NCBI RefSeq assembly: GCF_024124765.2
Contig: NZ_JAMXSR020000001.1
Coordinates: 239,505 to 303,504 of the forward strand
Reading direction: 5' to 3'
Length of the DNA stretch: 64,000 bases
Source: Sphingomonas sp. H160509
Lineage (GTDB): Bacteria; Pseudomonadota; Alphaproteobacteria; Sphingomonadales; Sphingomonadaceae
Under the pieces are notes generated by a model, which saw only the letters and a program-made list of their open reading frames with translations, was not told the origin of the DNA and ran no database searches. The position numbers were made by a program, and so were the translations under genes. Positions 1 to 11,036 of this stretch are shown piece after piece (the first letter of the stretch is position 1; the number at the start of each line of letters is the position of its first letter).

Positions 1-613
1 CGGCGTAGTAATCGATGAACGGTACGCCTTGGCTTTTTGCATAGTCGCGAAGCCATCCGTTCATCGCAGCGAGTTGCGTTGCCGGGCGCATCGATGGATT
101 CCACCAGAACGCATCCGCCGGGAGCAGCGACCCGAGCACGACCTTGATCCGGCGCGCACGGGCCAGATCCACCATCGTCCGGATGTTGTTCTGCCAGGAC
201 TCCGGGGTGATCAGTCCGGTGTTTCCGGCGATGTCGTTCGCCCCCGTCAGGATGTGAACCGCGCCCGGCTTGAGCGCGACGACATCCTGATAGAAGCGTA
301 GCAGGATCTGCTCGGAGGTCTGGCCGCTGATCCCGCGGCCAAGGACCGAAGACGAGAAGAACGCAGGCTGGTCGCGCTTCCAGAACTCCGTGATCGAGTC
401 ACCGATGAAGATGATACGAGGGGCCGTCGCGACTTTCGCGTTTTCGTCGGCGTAGCGACACAGATTGGGCCAGTCGAGCTGGCGTCGGGCGCCATCCTGC
501 TCAGCCTTGGCCTTTTGACTGACCTGCGCATCGATGCGCGCGCAGGCATCCTCGGTCATGGCGGTCTGCGGCTGCGCAGTGGCTGCGGCGAGGGCAATAA
601 GTGTCGCTAACAT
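1..613 (-). CDS. SGNH/GDSL-family hydrolase (C-terminus outside window)
   Basis: Secreted esterase or lipase-type hydrolase of the SGNH superfamily. About 204 residues are visible before the window edge cuts the gene. The start at 613 gives a hydrophobic signal peptide (MLATLIALAAATAQ). SGNH block I is GDSI at residues 71-74, the block II glycine lies in GRGISGQ (about 91-97), and block III is GAND at 124-127 with the oxyanion Asn. The catalytic Asp/His block lies beyond the edge. It is the last visible gene of a minus-strand series with an acyl-CoA ligase, a GH30 glycosidase and a TonB receptor, so removal of acyl groups from an imported glycan is a reasonable inference. The substrate cannot be read from the sequence. 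Confidence 0.85.
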   Translation of the reverse strand, partial: MLATLIALAAATAQPQTAMTEDACARIDAQVSQKAKAEQDGARRQLDWPNLCRYADENAKVATAPRIIFIGDSITEFWKRDQPAFFSSSVLGRGISGQTSEQILLRFYQDVVALKPGAVHILTGANDIAGNTGLITPESWQNNIRTMVDLARARRIKVVLGSLLPADAFWWNPSMRPATQLAAMNGWLRDYAKSQGVPFIDYYA

Positions 614-634
614 GACGTTCCTTCGATTGAGGCC

Positions 635-2250
635 TTAGGCGTTTGCGAACGAACCGGCATACCGATCGCGCAAAGCGCTCTTCAGTATCTTGCCGGTTGC
701 GGTGTGCGGGAGCTCTTCGACGAAGACGATCTCGTCAGGGAGCCACCATTTTGCGACATGGCTCTGCAGGTGATCGCGAATTTCGCCTGATGTCACTGCA
801 CTGGCTGGACGACGAACAACGAGCAGGATCGGACGCTCCCCCATCTGGGATGGATCGCGCCGATCGCCGCGGCTTCGGCGACGCCGGCACAGCCGACTGC
901 GGCGTTTTCCAGATCGACCGAGCTGATCCATTCGCCACCCGACTTGATCATGTCCTTGGCGCGGTCGGTGATCTGCATCGTGCCGTCGAGATGCATGATC
1001 GCGACATCGCCGGTGTCGAACCATCCGTCACTGTCCACCGCATCGGCATCCGCGGCGAAATACCGACGGATCACCCAGGGTCCTCGAACACGTAATCGAC
1101 CAGGTGTCACGCCGTCATGGGGCAGAAGCGCGCCGGCATCGTCGACCAAGGCCAACTCGATGCCGAACGGCGGTTTGCCCTGGCGTGACGTCAGCGCAAG
1201 CCGCTCGTCCTCATCCATCGTCGGCCAGGCCGCGGGTCTCTGCCCCATCGTGCCGAGGGGCGACGTCTCCGTCATGCCCCAGATGTGGGCAACGCGAACA
1301 CCAGCCGCCTCGAACCGCGCGATCATCGACGACGGTGCGGCAGACCCGCCGATGCTGACGTGACGAAGCGCTTGCGGGAAGGCGTCAGCGGCGTCCGCGT
1401 AGGCCAGCAGGCTGAGCCACACCGTCGGCACCCCGGCCGAATGGGTCACACTTTCGTCAGCCATTACGCGCACCAGCATTGACGGCTCGTTGGTCGGACA
1501 CAGAACCAGCTTCGCGCCTGCGATAGCGGCCGCAAAGGGCAGGCCCCAGCCGGCCGCATGAAACATCGGCACGATGGGCAGTATCACTGCTGCAGCCGAG
1601 AGATCGAACATGGAGGGGGCAACGGCAGCCATGGCATGGAGCACCGTCGACCGATGCGTATACAGCACGCCTTTTGGAGCACCCGTCGTGCCGCTTGTGT
1701 AGCAGAGCATGCATGGTTCGCGCTCGTCACCCTCGGACCAGTCATACTGCCCATCCTGAGACTCGAGCAGGTAGGACAGGCTTCCGGATCCCGTGCCGTC
1801 GATGCGGATGAAGTGCTCGATTGTCGGCCAGCGGCTGCGTAGGCGATCGACAAGGCCTTCGAAGGCAACGTCATAGAGGAGCACACGGTCGGCCGCATGG
1901 TTGACGATGTAAATCAGTTGCTCGTCGAAGAGGCGGGGATTGAGCGTATGAACGATGGCGCCCATCCCGATCGCACCGAACCAAGCGGTCAGATGGGGCT
2001 CATGGTTCATCGCGAGGGTCGCGACGCGGTCACCGCGCCCGATGCCCAGATGCTCCAACGCCTGTGCCAACCGCCGTGCGTCGCCAGCGAGCTCAGCCCA
2101 AGTGCGACGCGTGACTGTCGTATCTGACCAAGCCGTCACGATCTCGGTGGTGCCATGGTGACGCGCTGCGTGCTCGAGCAACTGTGGGACGCGCAGTTGA
2201 TGGTCCTGCATCGACGCGACCATTGCCATGTTCATGACGGCGCGCGCCAT
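635..2250 (-). CDS. AMP-binding fatty-acyl-CoA ligase (FadD-like), frameshifted
   Basis: ANL-superfamily ligase that activates a carboxylic acid through an acyl-AMP and forms the CoA thioester. The P-loop-like motif [11 protein letters not shown] is at about residues 184-194; MTETSP and WFDTGD follow, and the C-terminal lysine motif HTATGKILK lies in the second frame. The frame breaks near 826-830 in a run of five C (G on the coding strand); one base appears to be missing. Read across the break, the protein is about 538 residues, normal for medium/long-chain ligases. The listed start overlaps the upstream GH30 gene by 19 bp; the Met codons at 2235 or 2229 are equally plausible. The acid used is unknown. 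Confidence 0.85.
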
Positions 2251-3779
2251 TTGAACGTTACGGCAGATTGCCCCTTCAGGTGGAAGGTGAAGGCACCATA
2301 GGGCGTCGAGACGATCGGATCATGGTCGGCACTGTCGGTGTTGTATGCGAGGAGGGCGACGGTCCCGTCAGGATTGGCGAACGCCACGGACAGGACATTG
2401 TCGACGCGCTCCGTCGACGCGATCCGCACGGCACCGCGCTGGACGAAGCGGCTGAGATGGCCAAGCGAGTAGTATTGAACGTTGCGGCTGTAGGTGCCGG
2501 TGATCGGCTCTACGGTTACGATACCCGTGCAGGCAAGACAGCCCCCCTTGTGAGGACCGAATGTCGTATCGAGCGCGACGTTGAAGAACGCCACGCCGCG
2601 AGCCCAGTTGCGGGTGGTGCCGATGATCAGGTTCTGCATGTCGTAACCGAGGTTCGACGCCCAGTTGATCGCGGTTGCCGATCCGACGCATTCGGTGAAG
2701 AACACGTCCTTGAGAGGATACTGGTTGTGGACGATGGACTGCTGCGAGACGTCTCCGCCGTAGCAGTGGAATGCGCTGCCGCTGACGTATTGCGCTGCGC
2801 GCGCGTTCGCGAGCACCTGCAACGCCTGCGGGTTGAGGTCCCAATTGTGATCGAGTTCGAGAAGCTTCGTCTGCGGTGATGCATCCGCAAGCTGCGGCCC
2901 GACGTGATCGGCGAACAAGGCGGCGCGCTGGTCCGGAGACAGCAGCATGCCGGGATAGTCCGTGGGTGCGAACGCCGGTTCGTTCTGGATGCTCATGTAG
3001 TCGAGCGGGACACCGGCCGCGGCATAGGCCTGGGCCGTTTTGGCGAGATACGCGCCGAAGACGTGGAAGCTGTCGTCGCGCAGCGTGCCACCGATCAGCG
3101 ATCCGCTGGTCTTCATCCAACCCGGGGGACTCCACGGGGTGCCCATGACGACGAGGTCGGGGTTGAGCGCCTTCGCGGCGCGGACCGTCGGCAGCACATC
3201 GGTGGTGGCGGGCGCGATCGCGAACTGCGCCAGGGCCGGATCGGTCTGTCCGGCTGGTAGATCATCGTAGCTGTAATGCGTCCGGGAGAAGTCGGACGCA
3301 CCAAGGGTCAGCCGCGTCATGCCGAAATGGTTGCCGCCTGCGCCGAACAGATCATTCATCAGCGCCGCGCGCTGGGTGGGCCCAAGGGCATGCTGGATGA
3401 GGTAGGCCGATGCATCGGTGATGCTCGCGCCGAATCCTTCGATCTTCTGATACCGGACGCTCGGATCGACTACGATGACGTTTCCGGCGCCTGTCCCGTT
3501 GTAGAAGGGGATGGGCGCCTGGGGTGCGAGCAACGACTGCTGATCCCCCGTCGTCAGCCATGCCTGGGCGACGAGGCCTGTCTGAGAACCGGCCAGTGCC
3601 GTTGGGGTGGGCGCCGGCGCCGGCAGTATGGCCGGTAGCGCACTGGAGACGGCCCCCTGCACGACGGTGACGAGACCTGCTGCGGTCTCATCGTTTGACG
3701 CGCCGTAGAGCAACGCGCTTGCGCTGGTTGCAAACAAGAGGCCCACTGAGGCCAAGCCTAAACGCTTAGACATTCTCAT
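2232..3779 (-). CDS. Glycoside hydrolase family 30 enzyme
   Basis: Retaining beta-glycosidase of the GH30 (glucosylceramidase / beta-1,6-glucanase) type, 515 residues, with an N-terminal hydrophobic export segment (about residues 5-25). The acid/base Glu is E267 in SIQNEP and the nucleophile is E363 in FFTECVG, in the order and spacing expected of a clan GH-A barrel. GFGASITDASA (about 115-125) and TPWSPPGWMK (about 214-223) are further GH30 signatures. It lies 72 bp downstream of a TonB-dependent receptor gene on the same strand and overlaps the ligase gene, so it probably degrades the glycan whose fragments the receptor imports. Whether the substrate is a beta-1,6-glucan or another beta-linked sugar is not resolved. 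Confidence 0.9.
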   Translation of the reverse strand: MRMSKRLGLASVGLLFATSASALLYGASNDETAAGLVTVVQGAVSSALPAILPAPAPTPTALAGSQTGLVAQAWLTTGDQQSLLAPQAPIPFYNGTGAGNVIVVDPSVRYQKIEGFGASITDASAYLIQHALGPTQRAALMNDLFGAGGNHFGMTRLTLGASDFSRTHYSYDDLPAGQTDPALAQFAIAPATTDVLPTVRAAKALNPDLVVMGTPWSPPGWMKTSGSLIGGTLRDDSFHVFGAYLAKTAQAYAAAGVPLDYMSIQNEPAFAPTDYPGMLLSPDQRAALFADHVGPQLADASPQTKLLELDHNWDLNPQALQVLANARAAQYVSGSAFHCYGGDVSQQSIVHNQYPLKDVFFTECVGSATAINWASNLGYDMQNLIIGTTRNWARGVAFFNVALDTTFGPHKGGCLACTGIVTVEPITGTYSRNVQYYSLGHLSRFVQRGAVRIASTERVDNVLSVAFANPDGTVALLAYNTDSADHDPIVSTPYGAFTFHLKGQSAVTFKWRAPS

Positions 3780-3851
3780 TCTAATCTCTCGATTGTTGGT
3801 GCACTCGGATGGGGTGATGACGGCATCGCGCCGTCATCACCAAGCATCGGA

Positions 3852-6800
3852 CTAGAACTGCGCGGTTACGCCTGCAAAGAAACGACGACCGATGATGTCG
3901 CCGAATGAAGCGGCAGGGTATTCGTTCTTGCGATCGAAGAGGTCGTTGACGCCAAGGCGCAAGGCGTATCGATCGGCAATCGTGTATTCGAGCGACACGT
4001 CGTGCCGGTAATTGGCGCGAACCTTGTAGAAGCCGTCGGTGGAATTCTCGACGGTTGCACCCTGTCCGGTCAATGAAGGCGAGAGGTAGTTCAGCGCGTA
4101 GGTGATGAGCGCCGGACCGATCTTGTATCGCGACTCGAAGTGAACAGACCATTCCGGCAACGCCACCGTTCCGTCGAGCTTCTGCGTCACTCCGAGGTAG
4201 ACGACCTCTTCCAGACGATTGTGCGTCGCAGACGCCGTCAGTGCGAGTTGGCCTGGCAAGGATGCGGAAATGCTGCTGAGGGAGAAGCGATAGTCGATGT
4301 TGTACAGATCGGACTTCAAGCGCGCCGATCCGGCGTTCACGGTCGTGGCAACGCCGCGGTTGATGTCGCCGTTGCTGTCGTAACCAAGAGTTCCGCAATA
4401 GACGTCCGACTGCGGCTGCTGGTCGAAGCAGGTCGATGCGAACTCGTTGACGCCAAACAGAGCCAGCGCATTGCCGATCTTCAGATCGAGACGATCTGCG
4501 GTGATTGTCAGCCCGCGAAGGAACGTCGGCTGGAACACGAACCCGAATGTCAAAGCGTTCGACACCTCGTTCTGCAGTTCTGGATTGCCCCTGGTCGTCA
4601 GCTGCACCTGTGAGGTGCCTGTCCCGACGAAGTTGGCGAGGCGGTTGTCGACTGTCGGTGCGACGCCGGCCGGCAAGCTGTTCAATCCGTAGTTCGCGTT
4701 AGCCGTGAACAAGGCGACGCAGTTCGCCCGCCGCGCCGTCGGGTTGGGACCGCCATTGATCGCCGTGATCGAACATGGGTTGCCTGCGCCGCTTATCGCC
4801 ACCGAACCGGGCGCGCTCACCTGATTGATGCTGGGCGCGCGGAAATTGCGGCTGCGGTTGATGCGCGCCGTAAGGCCCGCGCCAATCAGCCAGCGGCCAC
4901 CGACGCCCCAAACGGAGTTGTTTCCAGCCAAGGTGCTGTTGACCAGGCGATACGAGCCGTCGAAGTCGAGAGCCTGGACTAGCGGCAGACGGAAATCGCC
5001 ACCGACCAGGGGGACCGCGACTTCACCGGCGATCTCGTCGGTGTTGAAGCCCCCGCGACCGCCGACGGCCTTGATGCCTGCGAGGTAGATGCCGTCGAGG
5101 TCACCCTGCAGAGGATTGAACGACGCGCGCTGGTCGCGATGCTCGTAGGTCGCGCTGAATTTCGCCATCCCCCCGGGCAGACGCACCACGTCGCCGCTTA
5201 TCGTGGCCAGCACGTCGTCCTGCAGGTTCTTCACCGGGCCGAGCGTGCCGGAATCGGTGACGCCGCTCTTGCCGACGGCATAGTTCAGGACAGCCTGATT
5301 TGGCCGCTCGGTGCCGAAGATGTTGAACGGGACGCAGGACGCGTCGACGACGGTCGTCTGGTTGATCGCGCAGACGATCTGGCCGGCCGAGTTGCGGACG
5401 GCATTGGCCGCATTGCGGAAGTTGGGATAGATGGGCGCGTACGCGTCGATATCGGTATTCACCTGACCGTGCGAATAGGACACCTCGTAGTCGAAGCGTC
5501 GTTTCCCCAGGTTGAAGTTGCCGTTCAACGCAGCGAGCGCGCGATAGGTCGTGGTAGTAAAAAACTGGTCGCCGCCATTCGGATCGACGTCGAGGAAATT
5601 CTTGGAAAGATAGAGCGGCTGACCCGCAGCGAAGCCCGGATTGGCCGCCGAAAGCGCCTGGACTGTACTCTGCGACAAGTACGGATTGTTACGGGTGAAG
5701 GGCAGGGGCTGCAGGTCGGAATACGCGAACGACAGCACGGGAATGTACTGCTGAAGCAGTGCGCCTCTCTTCACAAGCCGCGACCGCGTCCGCGCAACCA
5801 GCAGTTCGGTCGAGAACGTCAAATTGCTTGTAAGATCGTAGTGACCAATGAGCGAACCGATGGCGCGTTCAACGCCAGGCACCAGTGTTCCGTAGTCCTT
5901 GAACGGCCAACGCAGATCGCTTCCCGTGGCTGCTGTAGCGACCCCCGGAACCGGAGTGCCCAGCCCCTTCAATGCGATGTTACCGTCTCCGTCGATCGTG
6001 ACGCCGCGGCCGCCCTGCTTCACGACGCCGTTCACATCGAAGTTGAACGGTCCGGTGACAACAAGGCCGTTTTGATCCACATATTGCGTGGCGTCGTTGT
6101 ATGCTGTGGTGAACGGAATGCCATTGGCGCCGGCACCGGGCGTAAGGTTTAGACCGGCTCCCGAAATGAAACGGTCAGAACGCTGCTTGAAAACGAGCGG
6201 GTCAGTCTTGGAGTAATCCGCTTCGATGGCGATGTTGCCTCGCCCGCCCGCGAAGTTCCGGCCAGCCGTAAGACGCACGGTATGGAGCGAATAGTCGCCA
6301 TCGCCAGTTACGGTATTCTGCGCCTCAAGGCGCACGCCCTGAGCGTTCTTCTTCAGAACGTAGTTCACGACGCCACCAATCGCGCCTGATCCATAAACCG
6401 CGGCACCGCCGCCCTGGACCACTTCGATCCGGTCCAGCAGCCCGAGCGGGATGATATTCGTATCGACCGCTTCGTCGCCCAGACCAAGCGACGTGGAAAC
6501 CGTGCGACGCCCATTGACGAGAGTCAAAGTTCGAGCGGGCCCGAGGTTGAACAGGTTTGGAAAATCGGCGCCGGCTACCGCCTGGCCATTCGAGACATAG
6601 GGCTGAGGCGTACGTTGCGGCGTATTCGACGTCAGCTCGTTGAGCGCGTCGCCAGCCTGATTAAAGCCGCGCTGCTTGAAATTGTCGGCGTCCAATACCG
6701 CGACGGGAGCGGATGCAGTCTCGTCAACGGAACGCCGAATGCGCGAGCCGGTAACTACAATCTCGTCCTTTCGAGCCCCGTCCTGTCCGTCGGCGGGGTT

Positions 6801-6933
6801 TTCCTGCTGCATCTGCTGCGGGCGTCGCCTCCACAGGGGCCTGCTGAGCCCAAGCCGTACCATTTGCCGTAAACGCCAGCCACACAGCGGTCATGCAGCC
6901 AACAGTGTACAGCCGCGACGATGCCTTACGCAT
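3852..6933 (-). CDS. TonB-dependent outer-membrane receptor, frameshifted near N-terminus
   Basis: Outer-membrane beta-barrel that imports a ligand using TonB energy. The start at 6933 is chosen because it gives a clear signal peptide (MRKASSRLYTVG... to AWA-QQ) and has the strong ribosome-binding site AGGAGGGGG at 6949-6941. The frame breaks near 6822 in a run of four C (one extra base); beyond it the plug begins with the box EIVVTGSRIRR. The barrel runs to a terminal Phe (GVTAQF), typical of outer-membrane proteins. Reconstructed length is about 1026 residues. The GH30 gene directly downstream suggests an oligosaccharide ligand. A divergent TetR gene may control it. Confidence 0.9.
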
Positions 6934-7218
6934 GCTAAAACCCCCTCCTAAAGCGCCTCCGGTTCGGAGACAGAGCTGCTTTGCGGCCATCCGCAAGCGC
7001 CCGATTGAAAGCCAACCTGATTCGTTGTATGTATTCTTATTGCTGTTAGCGACAGTAACATCCTGAAAATGTCGTTGGCAAGCGTGATTTAAGGTGGAGA
7101 GCGTATGCGAACCGAAAGTGGCTCTGGCGCCACGAGCGAAGAGGAGGCCCCTTCCACTTGGTTGGCTGCGCGGGCATCCCGGGTCGTAATAGCCACGCGA
7201 CTGGACTACGACGGGCGA
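6934..7218. promoter_or_regulatory. Divergent promoter region with a candidate TetR operator
   Basis: Intergenic region between the TonB receptor gene (minus) and the TetR gene (plus). It holds the inverted repeat TGTTA-N7-TAACA at 7044-7060, a plausible but unproven TetR operator, and the receptor's ribosome-binding site at 6941-6949. I could not assign -35/-10 boxes with confidence. Confidence 0.4.
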
Positions 7219-7954
7219 ATGACACCCGCTAAGGACATCACAACTCCGCTCCCGAATAAGGTTCGCCGACCCCGCACACCGGTTCGCACGCAAGCCGAGC
7301 GGCGAGAGGCAACTATCCAGGTCATTCTGGACGAGGCCGAAACGCTTTTTTGCGTATCATGGTAGAGACGGTGTCACGATCAAGGCGATCGCATCGGCTG
7401 CCGGGGTGACGCCGGCACTCATCAACTATTATTTTGATGGCTTGGAAAATATCTTCGAAGCCGTCTGGTCTCGTCGGGCATCCATTCTGAATCCAATCCG
7501 CATCCAGGTTCTGAATGACTACGAGTCGACGAATTCGGGTAATCTGGAAGCTGCCGGGGCGATTGATGCTTTTCTGAGGCCGATCTTCGATCATGTGTTC
7601 TCGCTTGGTGAAGGCTGGTCGAATTTCATGTCCTTGATAGGCATGACGAACACGACCCGCTTTTGTGGCGCATTCTACATGGACAAGCATTTCGACGACG
7701 TCGTTCAGCGCTTCTTGGAAATCATGCGTCAGATTGGGAACGTACCTGATGAAGAACTGTTCTGGTTTGCCCATCATCTTTTGGGATCTTTAACGTTTTC
7801 GATGGCCCAAACAGGCAGAATCAACCGGATCTCTAAAGGAAAGTGCAGCTCAGCAGATTACGACAACGTGCTGCGTTCAAGCGTTCAGCTATTTTCCAGT
7901 GCTTACGCCGCGCTTGTCGCCAAGTACGACAAGCCTGAAATGCCTCCGATTTGA
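7219..7954 (+). CDS. TetR-family transcriptional regulator, frameshifted
   Basis: DNA-binding repressor of the TetR/AcrR type. The N-terminal helix-turn-helix is split: the first helix (AERREATIQVILDEAETLF) is in one frame and the recognition part (VTIKAIASAAGVTPALINYYF) in another. The break falls in a run of six T at 7345-7350; five T restores LFAYHGRDGVTIKAIA. The ligand-binding half runs to 7954 with no recognised specificity. The Met at 7219 is preferred over an upstream alternative start because the residues before it do not resemble the family. It is divergent from the TonB receptor gene and is its likely regulator. Confidence 0.8.
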
Positions 7955-8225
7955 TAAATGGTAGCTGATCGGAGAAAGGCCGACTATCAGCATGATATGT
8001 GGAGCGACCGTTACTATCGATTGGTGGGACGACGCTCATTGCTGCATGATGACGCTCTACAATCTACTTGATGCTCCGACTGCCGCCGGCTTGAGCGTGC
8101 AGCTCTCACATGCAGGCTTCGTTTTTGTGGTGGTCCAGCGCAGGCAAAGCATCGCGGAAGGCAGAAGACGCCGCTCAGAGCGTCGATCCGGCTCCCCGGT
8201 TCCGGCCACTTGTTCTTGCCCAGGG

Positions 8226-8546
8226 TCAGGGGGAGTTGAGGCGGCGAGCCTCCTCACACTGACCGCGTCGCTTTCTCGAAATTAATAATATTTTCGGAAA
8301 TCCAGCGCGTGATGAGTTCACGGATATCGGTCCGTCGCCTGACGGAGCCGCAAGCGTCTCAAGCCTGACGACTCGCTCCCCCGCGGTGCGAAGCGGCTCC
8401 CGGCTCGTCGCCAGCACGTGAAGCGTCGACAAGGCTTGCAGAAGGTCTAGCGGAGTACCAGGAAAGGAACGCCGCTGCGCACTCTGTGCAATTGAGACGG
8501 TTGTTGGTGGTCGAGCGGCTTGCTCAGACGGGGCTCGGGCAGTCAT
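8226..8546 (-). pseudogene. Remnant of an ATPase-type transcriptional regulator
   Basis: A short open stretch contains ALSTLHVLATSREPLRTAGE and then RVVRLETLAAP (about 8340-8450). This matches the sensor-like strand of the large NTPase regulators of the winged-helix or LuxR ATPase type (typical form: ILATSREPLR..GERV..L..L). Nothing else of the roughly 900-residue family is present, and the flanks 7955-8225 and 8547-8596 show no convincing coding. I read it as a decayed fragment. Confidence 0.5.
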
Positions 8547-8596
8547 GAACTACAACCAGCAGTTCGGCGCCTAGACGACGCTCGAAACATTTGGAA

Positions 8597-9521
8597 TCAG
8601 CCTTGCAAATCCGGGTTCGATGGCCCGGCGACGACTTCCGCCCTTGCTCTGCTTTTCAATATCGCAAGTGAGGAAAGATGGGCGCGCATGTAGTCAGACG
8701 CCTCCTGCCTGCGATCCGTCAGAAGGAGATCCACCATGTGAACATGCTCACGGCACCGGCCCTTCGCCGTGTTCCGGTCGAGCATCTGCTTGTAGTCTAT
8801 CAGTCTGCGCAACTGATCGATCCGCCTGAGCGAGATCGATGAAGAAGGTGTTGCGGCTGCAACCCGCGATCGCCTGGTGAAGCCCGGTGTTCAACTCGAA
8901 CAGTGTTATGTCGCTGACGTCGTGGATCGCGCCGTCGATCAACCACTGCTGCTGCTGGCGGACAACCTGCAGGATCTCTGTGTCGAGCGCGAAGCGCGGC
9001 TCAAGGATCGCCGCTGGTTCGATCAGCAATCGGAACCGGTAGCTGTCGTCATACGCCTCCAGCGACGTGAGGACGGGTAGGAATTCCCAGCCATTTCCCG
9101 GCAGACGTGCGATCCATCCCTCTTCGACCATTCGTCTCAGGATATGACCGAGCTTTCCGCGCGTGACGGGATAGCGACGTAGGAACTCGCTTTCGGTCAG
9201 GCGATCGGGGAGCTTGCCGTTGAGTCGGTCGTCCGCGATCTGGAAATACACCTGCTCATCATCTGCAGCAGGCGCTGCTATGATGGACTTCGGCACCGTA
9301 TCTTGCAACGTCGGCGCGATCCGTGTGCTGCCGTCGTCCGCTTCTTCGACGAGGCCCTGCACGCGAAGTACCGAGAGCGCCCCACGCACCGGCGAGCGCG
9401 ACACCCGCAGACGCTCCGCCAAACCGCGCTCCGTTACCCGTTCCCCTACCTTCAATATGCCTGATGCGATCAGATCGGTGATCTGCGCCGCAAGCTGCGT
9501 CGATAATGCGGTGGTCTTCAT
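8597..9521 (-). CDS. GntR-family (FCD/FadR-like) regulator, frameshifted
   Basis: Transcriptional regulator with an N-terminal winged helix (LAERLRVSRSPVRGALSVL, about residues 34-52) and an FCD-type helical ligand domain (FRLLIEPAAILEPRFA, ELNTGLHQAIAGCSRN). The end of the protein (LRRLIDYKQMLDRNTAKG onward) is in another frame. The break is near 8825, where CAGGCGG should read CAGCGG on the coding strand. An FCD domain usually binds a small carboxylate with a metal ion. The start at 9521 follows the family; the residues upstream are not conserved. It is divergent from the operon that starts at 9640, with repeated half-sites between them, so it very likely controls that operon. Confidence 0.85.
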
Positions 9522-9535
9522 CGAATGACCATCGC

Positions 9536-9598
9536 TGGTATTTTGTGCTTGCGCAATACCAGGCCTGTTTGTAGGTATAGTTTCGCTACATAATACCA
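9536..9598. promoter_or_regulatory. Candidate GntR operator cluster
   Basis: The perfect inverted repeat TGGTATT (9536-9542) / AATACCA (9555-9561) is followed by GGTAT (9574-9578) and a third AATACCA (9592-9598), which together form a second imperfect palindrome. The cluster occupies most of the 118-bp gap between the GntR gene and the aldehyde dehydrogenase gene, where an autoregulatory operator is expected. Binding is inferred. Confidence 0.6.
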
Positions 9599-9639
9599 GC
9601 TCGCAGTATGCGGGCAGGTGCAAACACTCGAGGATTCCA

Positions 9640-11013
9640 ATGCAGCTCTCGATCAATCCGGCTTCCGGCGACGAACTCGCACGTCTGGAGGACCATGACC
9701 CCGCGTTCGTCGAAGCAGCGCTGACTCAGGCGGTCGAGGCGCAGAAGGTCTGGCGTCAGGTTGCCATCGAAGATCGGGTCGAGTTGCTGCGCCGTATCGC
9801 TCGGGTGCTTCGCGCCGATCTGTCGCGCTATGCCGAACTGATCGCGCTGGAAGTCGGCAAGCCGATCGCCGAGGCCGAAGGTGAAGTCGAGAAGTGCGCG
9901 ATGAATTGCGACTTCTATGCCGAACACGCTGCGGCCTATCTCGCCGACGAGGCCATCGCATCGAACGCGTGCGAGAGTCTTCTGAGCTATGAGCCTCTGG
10001 GTGTGATCCTGGCGATCATGCCCTGGAACTATCCGCTGTGGCAGTTCTTCCGCTTTGCCGCGCCGGCCCTTGCTGCGGGCAACGGCACGATCCTCAAGCA
10101 CGCGAACAACGTGCCGCAATGCGCGATGCTCATTCAGGACATATTGGACAAGGCTGATTGCCCGGACGGCCTTGCGAAGGTGCTGCTGCTGCAACCTGGC
10201 GAGGTGGCCGGGCTGATCGCCGATGATCGGATCGCCGCCGTGACGCTGACAGGCTCGACGCACGTCGGAACGATCGTAGCGTCGCAGGCGGGCAAGGCGC
10301 TGAAGAAGCAGGTTCTGGAACTGGGCGGCTCAGATCCGTTCATCGTGCTGGCCGATGCAGACATCGCGACGGCCGCGGCGATGGCGATAAAGGCGCGCTA
10401 CACCAATGTCGGGCAGAGCTGCGTCAACGCGAAGCGATTCATCGTCGATGACAGCGTTGCCGATGCGTTCGTCGCCGCGTTCAAGCGCAACGTCGAGGCG
10501 CTGGTGATCGGCGACCCGAAGGATCGCGCCACGCAGATCGGCCCGATGGCGCGCGCCAACCTTCGCGACGAGTTGGACCGCCAGGTGAAGGATACGTTGG
10601 GGCAGGGGGCGACCCTGGTCACCGGTGGTGCCCCGCTCGATCGACCCGGCTTCTACTATGCGCCGACGATCATCGACCGCGTCACGCAAGAGATGACGGC
10701 AGCCCGAGAGGAGACCTTCGGTCCGGTCGCAGCGATCATCCGGGTGAAGGACGAGAACGAAGCCATAAGGATCGCCAACGACACCGAGTTCGGGCTCGGC
10801 GCGTCGATCTGGACAGCCGACACGGCGAGGGCCCGCGCTCTCGCCAAGCGCATCGATGCCGGAGCGGTGTTCATCAACGGCATCGTCGCCTCCGACCCCC
10901 GCCTGCCCTTCGGCGGCATCAAGCGCTCGGGCTACGGCCGTGAGCTGGGCATCATCGGAATGCGCGAATTCACCAACATCAAGACCGTCTGGATCGGCCC
11001 CGCGCAGGGCTGA
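9640..11013 (+). CDS. NAD(P)-dependent aldehyde dehydrogenase (succinate-semialdehyde dehydrogenase-like)
   Basis: Oxidises an aldehyde to the carboxylate. Length 457 residues, usual for the short GabD/Sad-type enzymes. Visible residues: N130 in MPWNYPLWQ, K153 in ILKHANN, general base E227 in LELGGSDPF, nucleophile C261 in NVGQSCVNAKR, and the C-terminal PFGGIKRSGYGRELG motif. It is the first gene of an operon with a cupin, an Ldh-type oxidoreductase and a hydroxypyruvate isomerase-like protein, which suggests catabolism of a hydroxy or keto acid through a semialdehyde. The exact substrate is inferred only by subfamily resemblance. The upstream divergent GntR protein probably regulates it. 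Confidence 0.9.
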   Translation: MQLSINPASGDELARLEDHDPAFVEAALTQAVEAQKVWRQVAIEDRVELLRRIARVLRADLSRYAELIALEVGKPIAEAEGEVEKCAMNCDFYAEHAAAYLADEAIASNACESLLSYEPLGVILAIMPWNYPLWQFFRFAAPALAAGNGTILKHANNVPQCAMLIQDILDKADCPDGLAKVLLLQPGEVAGLIADDRIAAVTLTGSTHVGTIVASQAGKALKKQVLELGGSDPFIVLADADIATAAAMAIKARYTNVGQSCVNAKRFIVDDSVADAFVAAFKRNVEALVIGDPKDRATQIGPMARANLRDELDRQVKDTLGQGATLVTGGAPLDRPGFYYAPTIIDRVTQEMTAAREETFGPVAAIIRVKDENEAIRIANDTEFGLGASIWTADTARARALAKRIDAGAVFINGIVASDPRLPFGGIKRSGYGRELGIIGMREFTNIKTVWIGPAQG

Positions 11014-11036
11014 CCTCGAGTCGTCAGGAGAATGCC

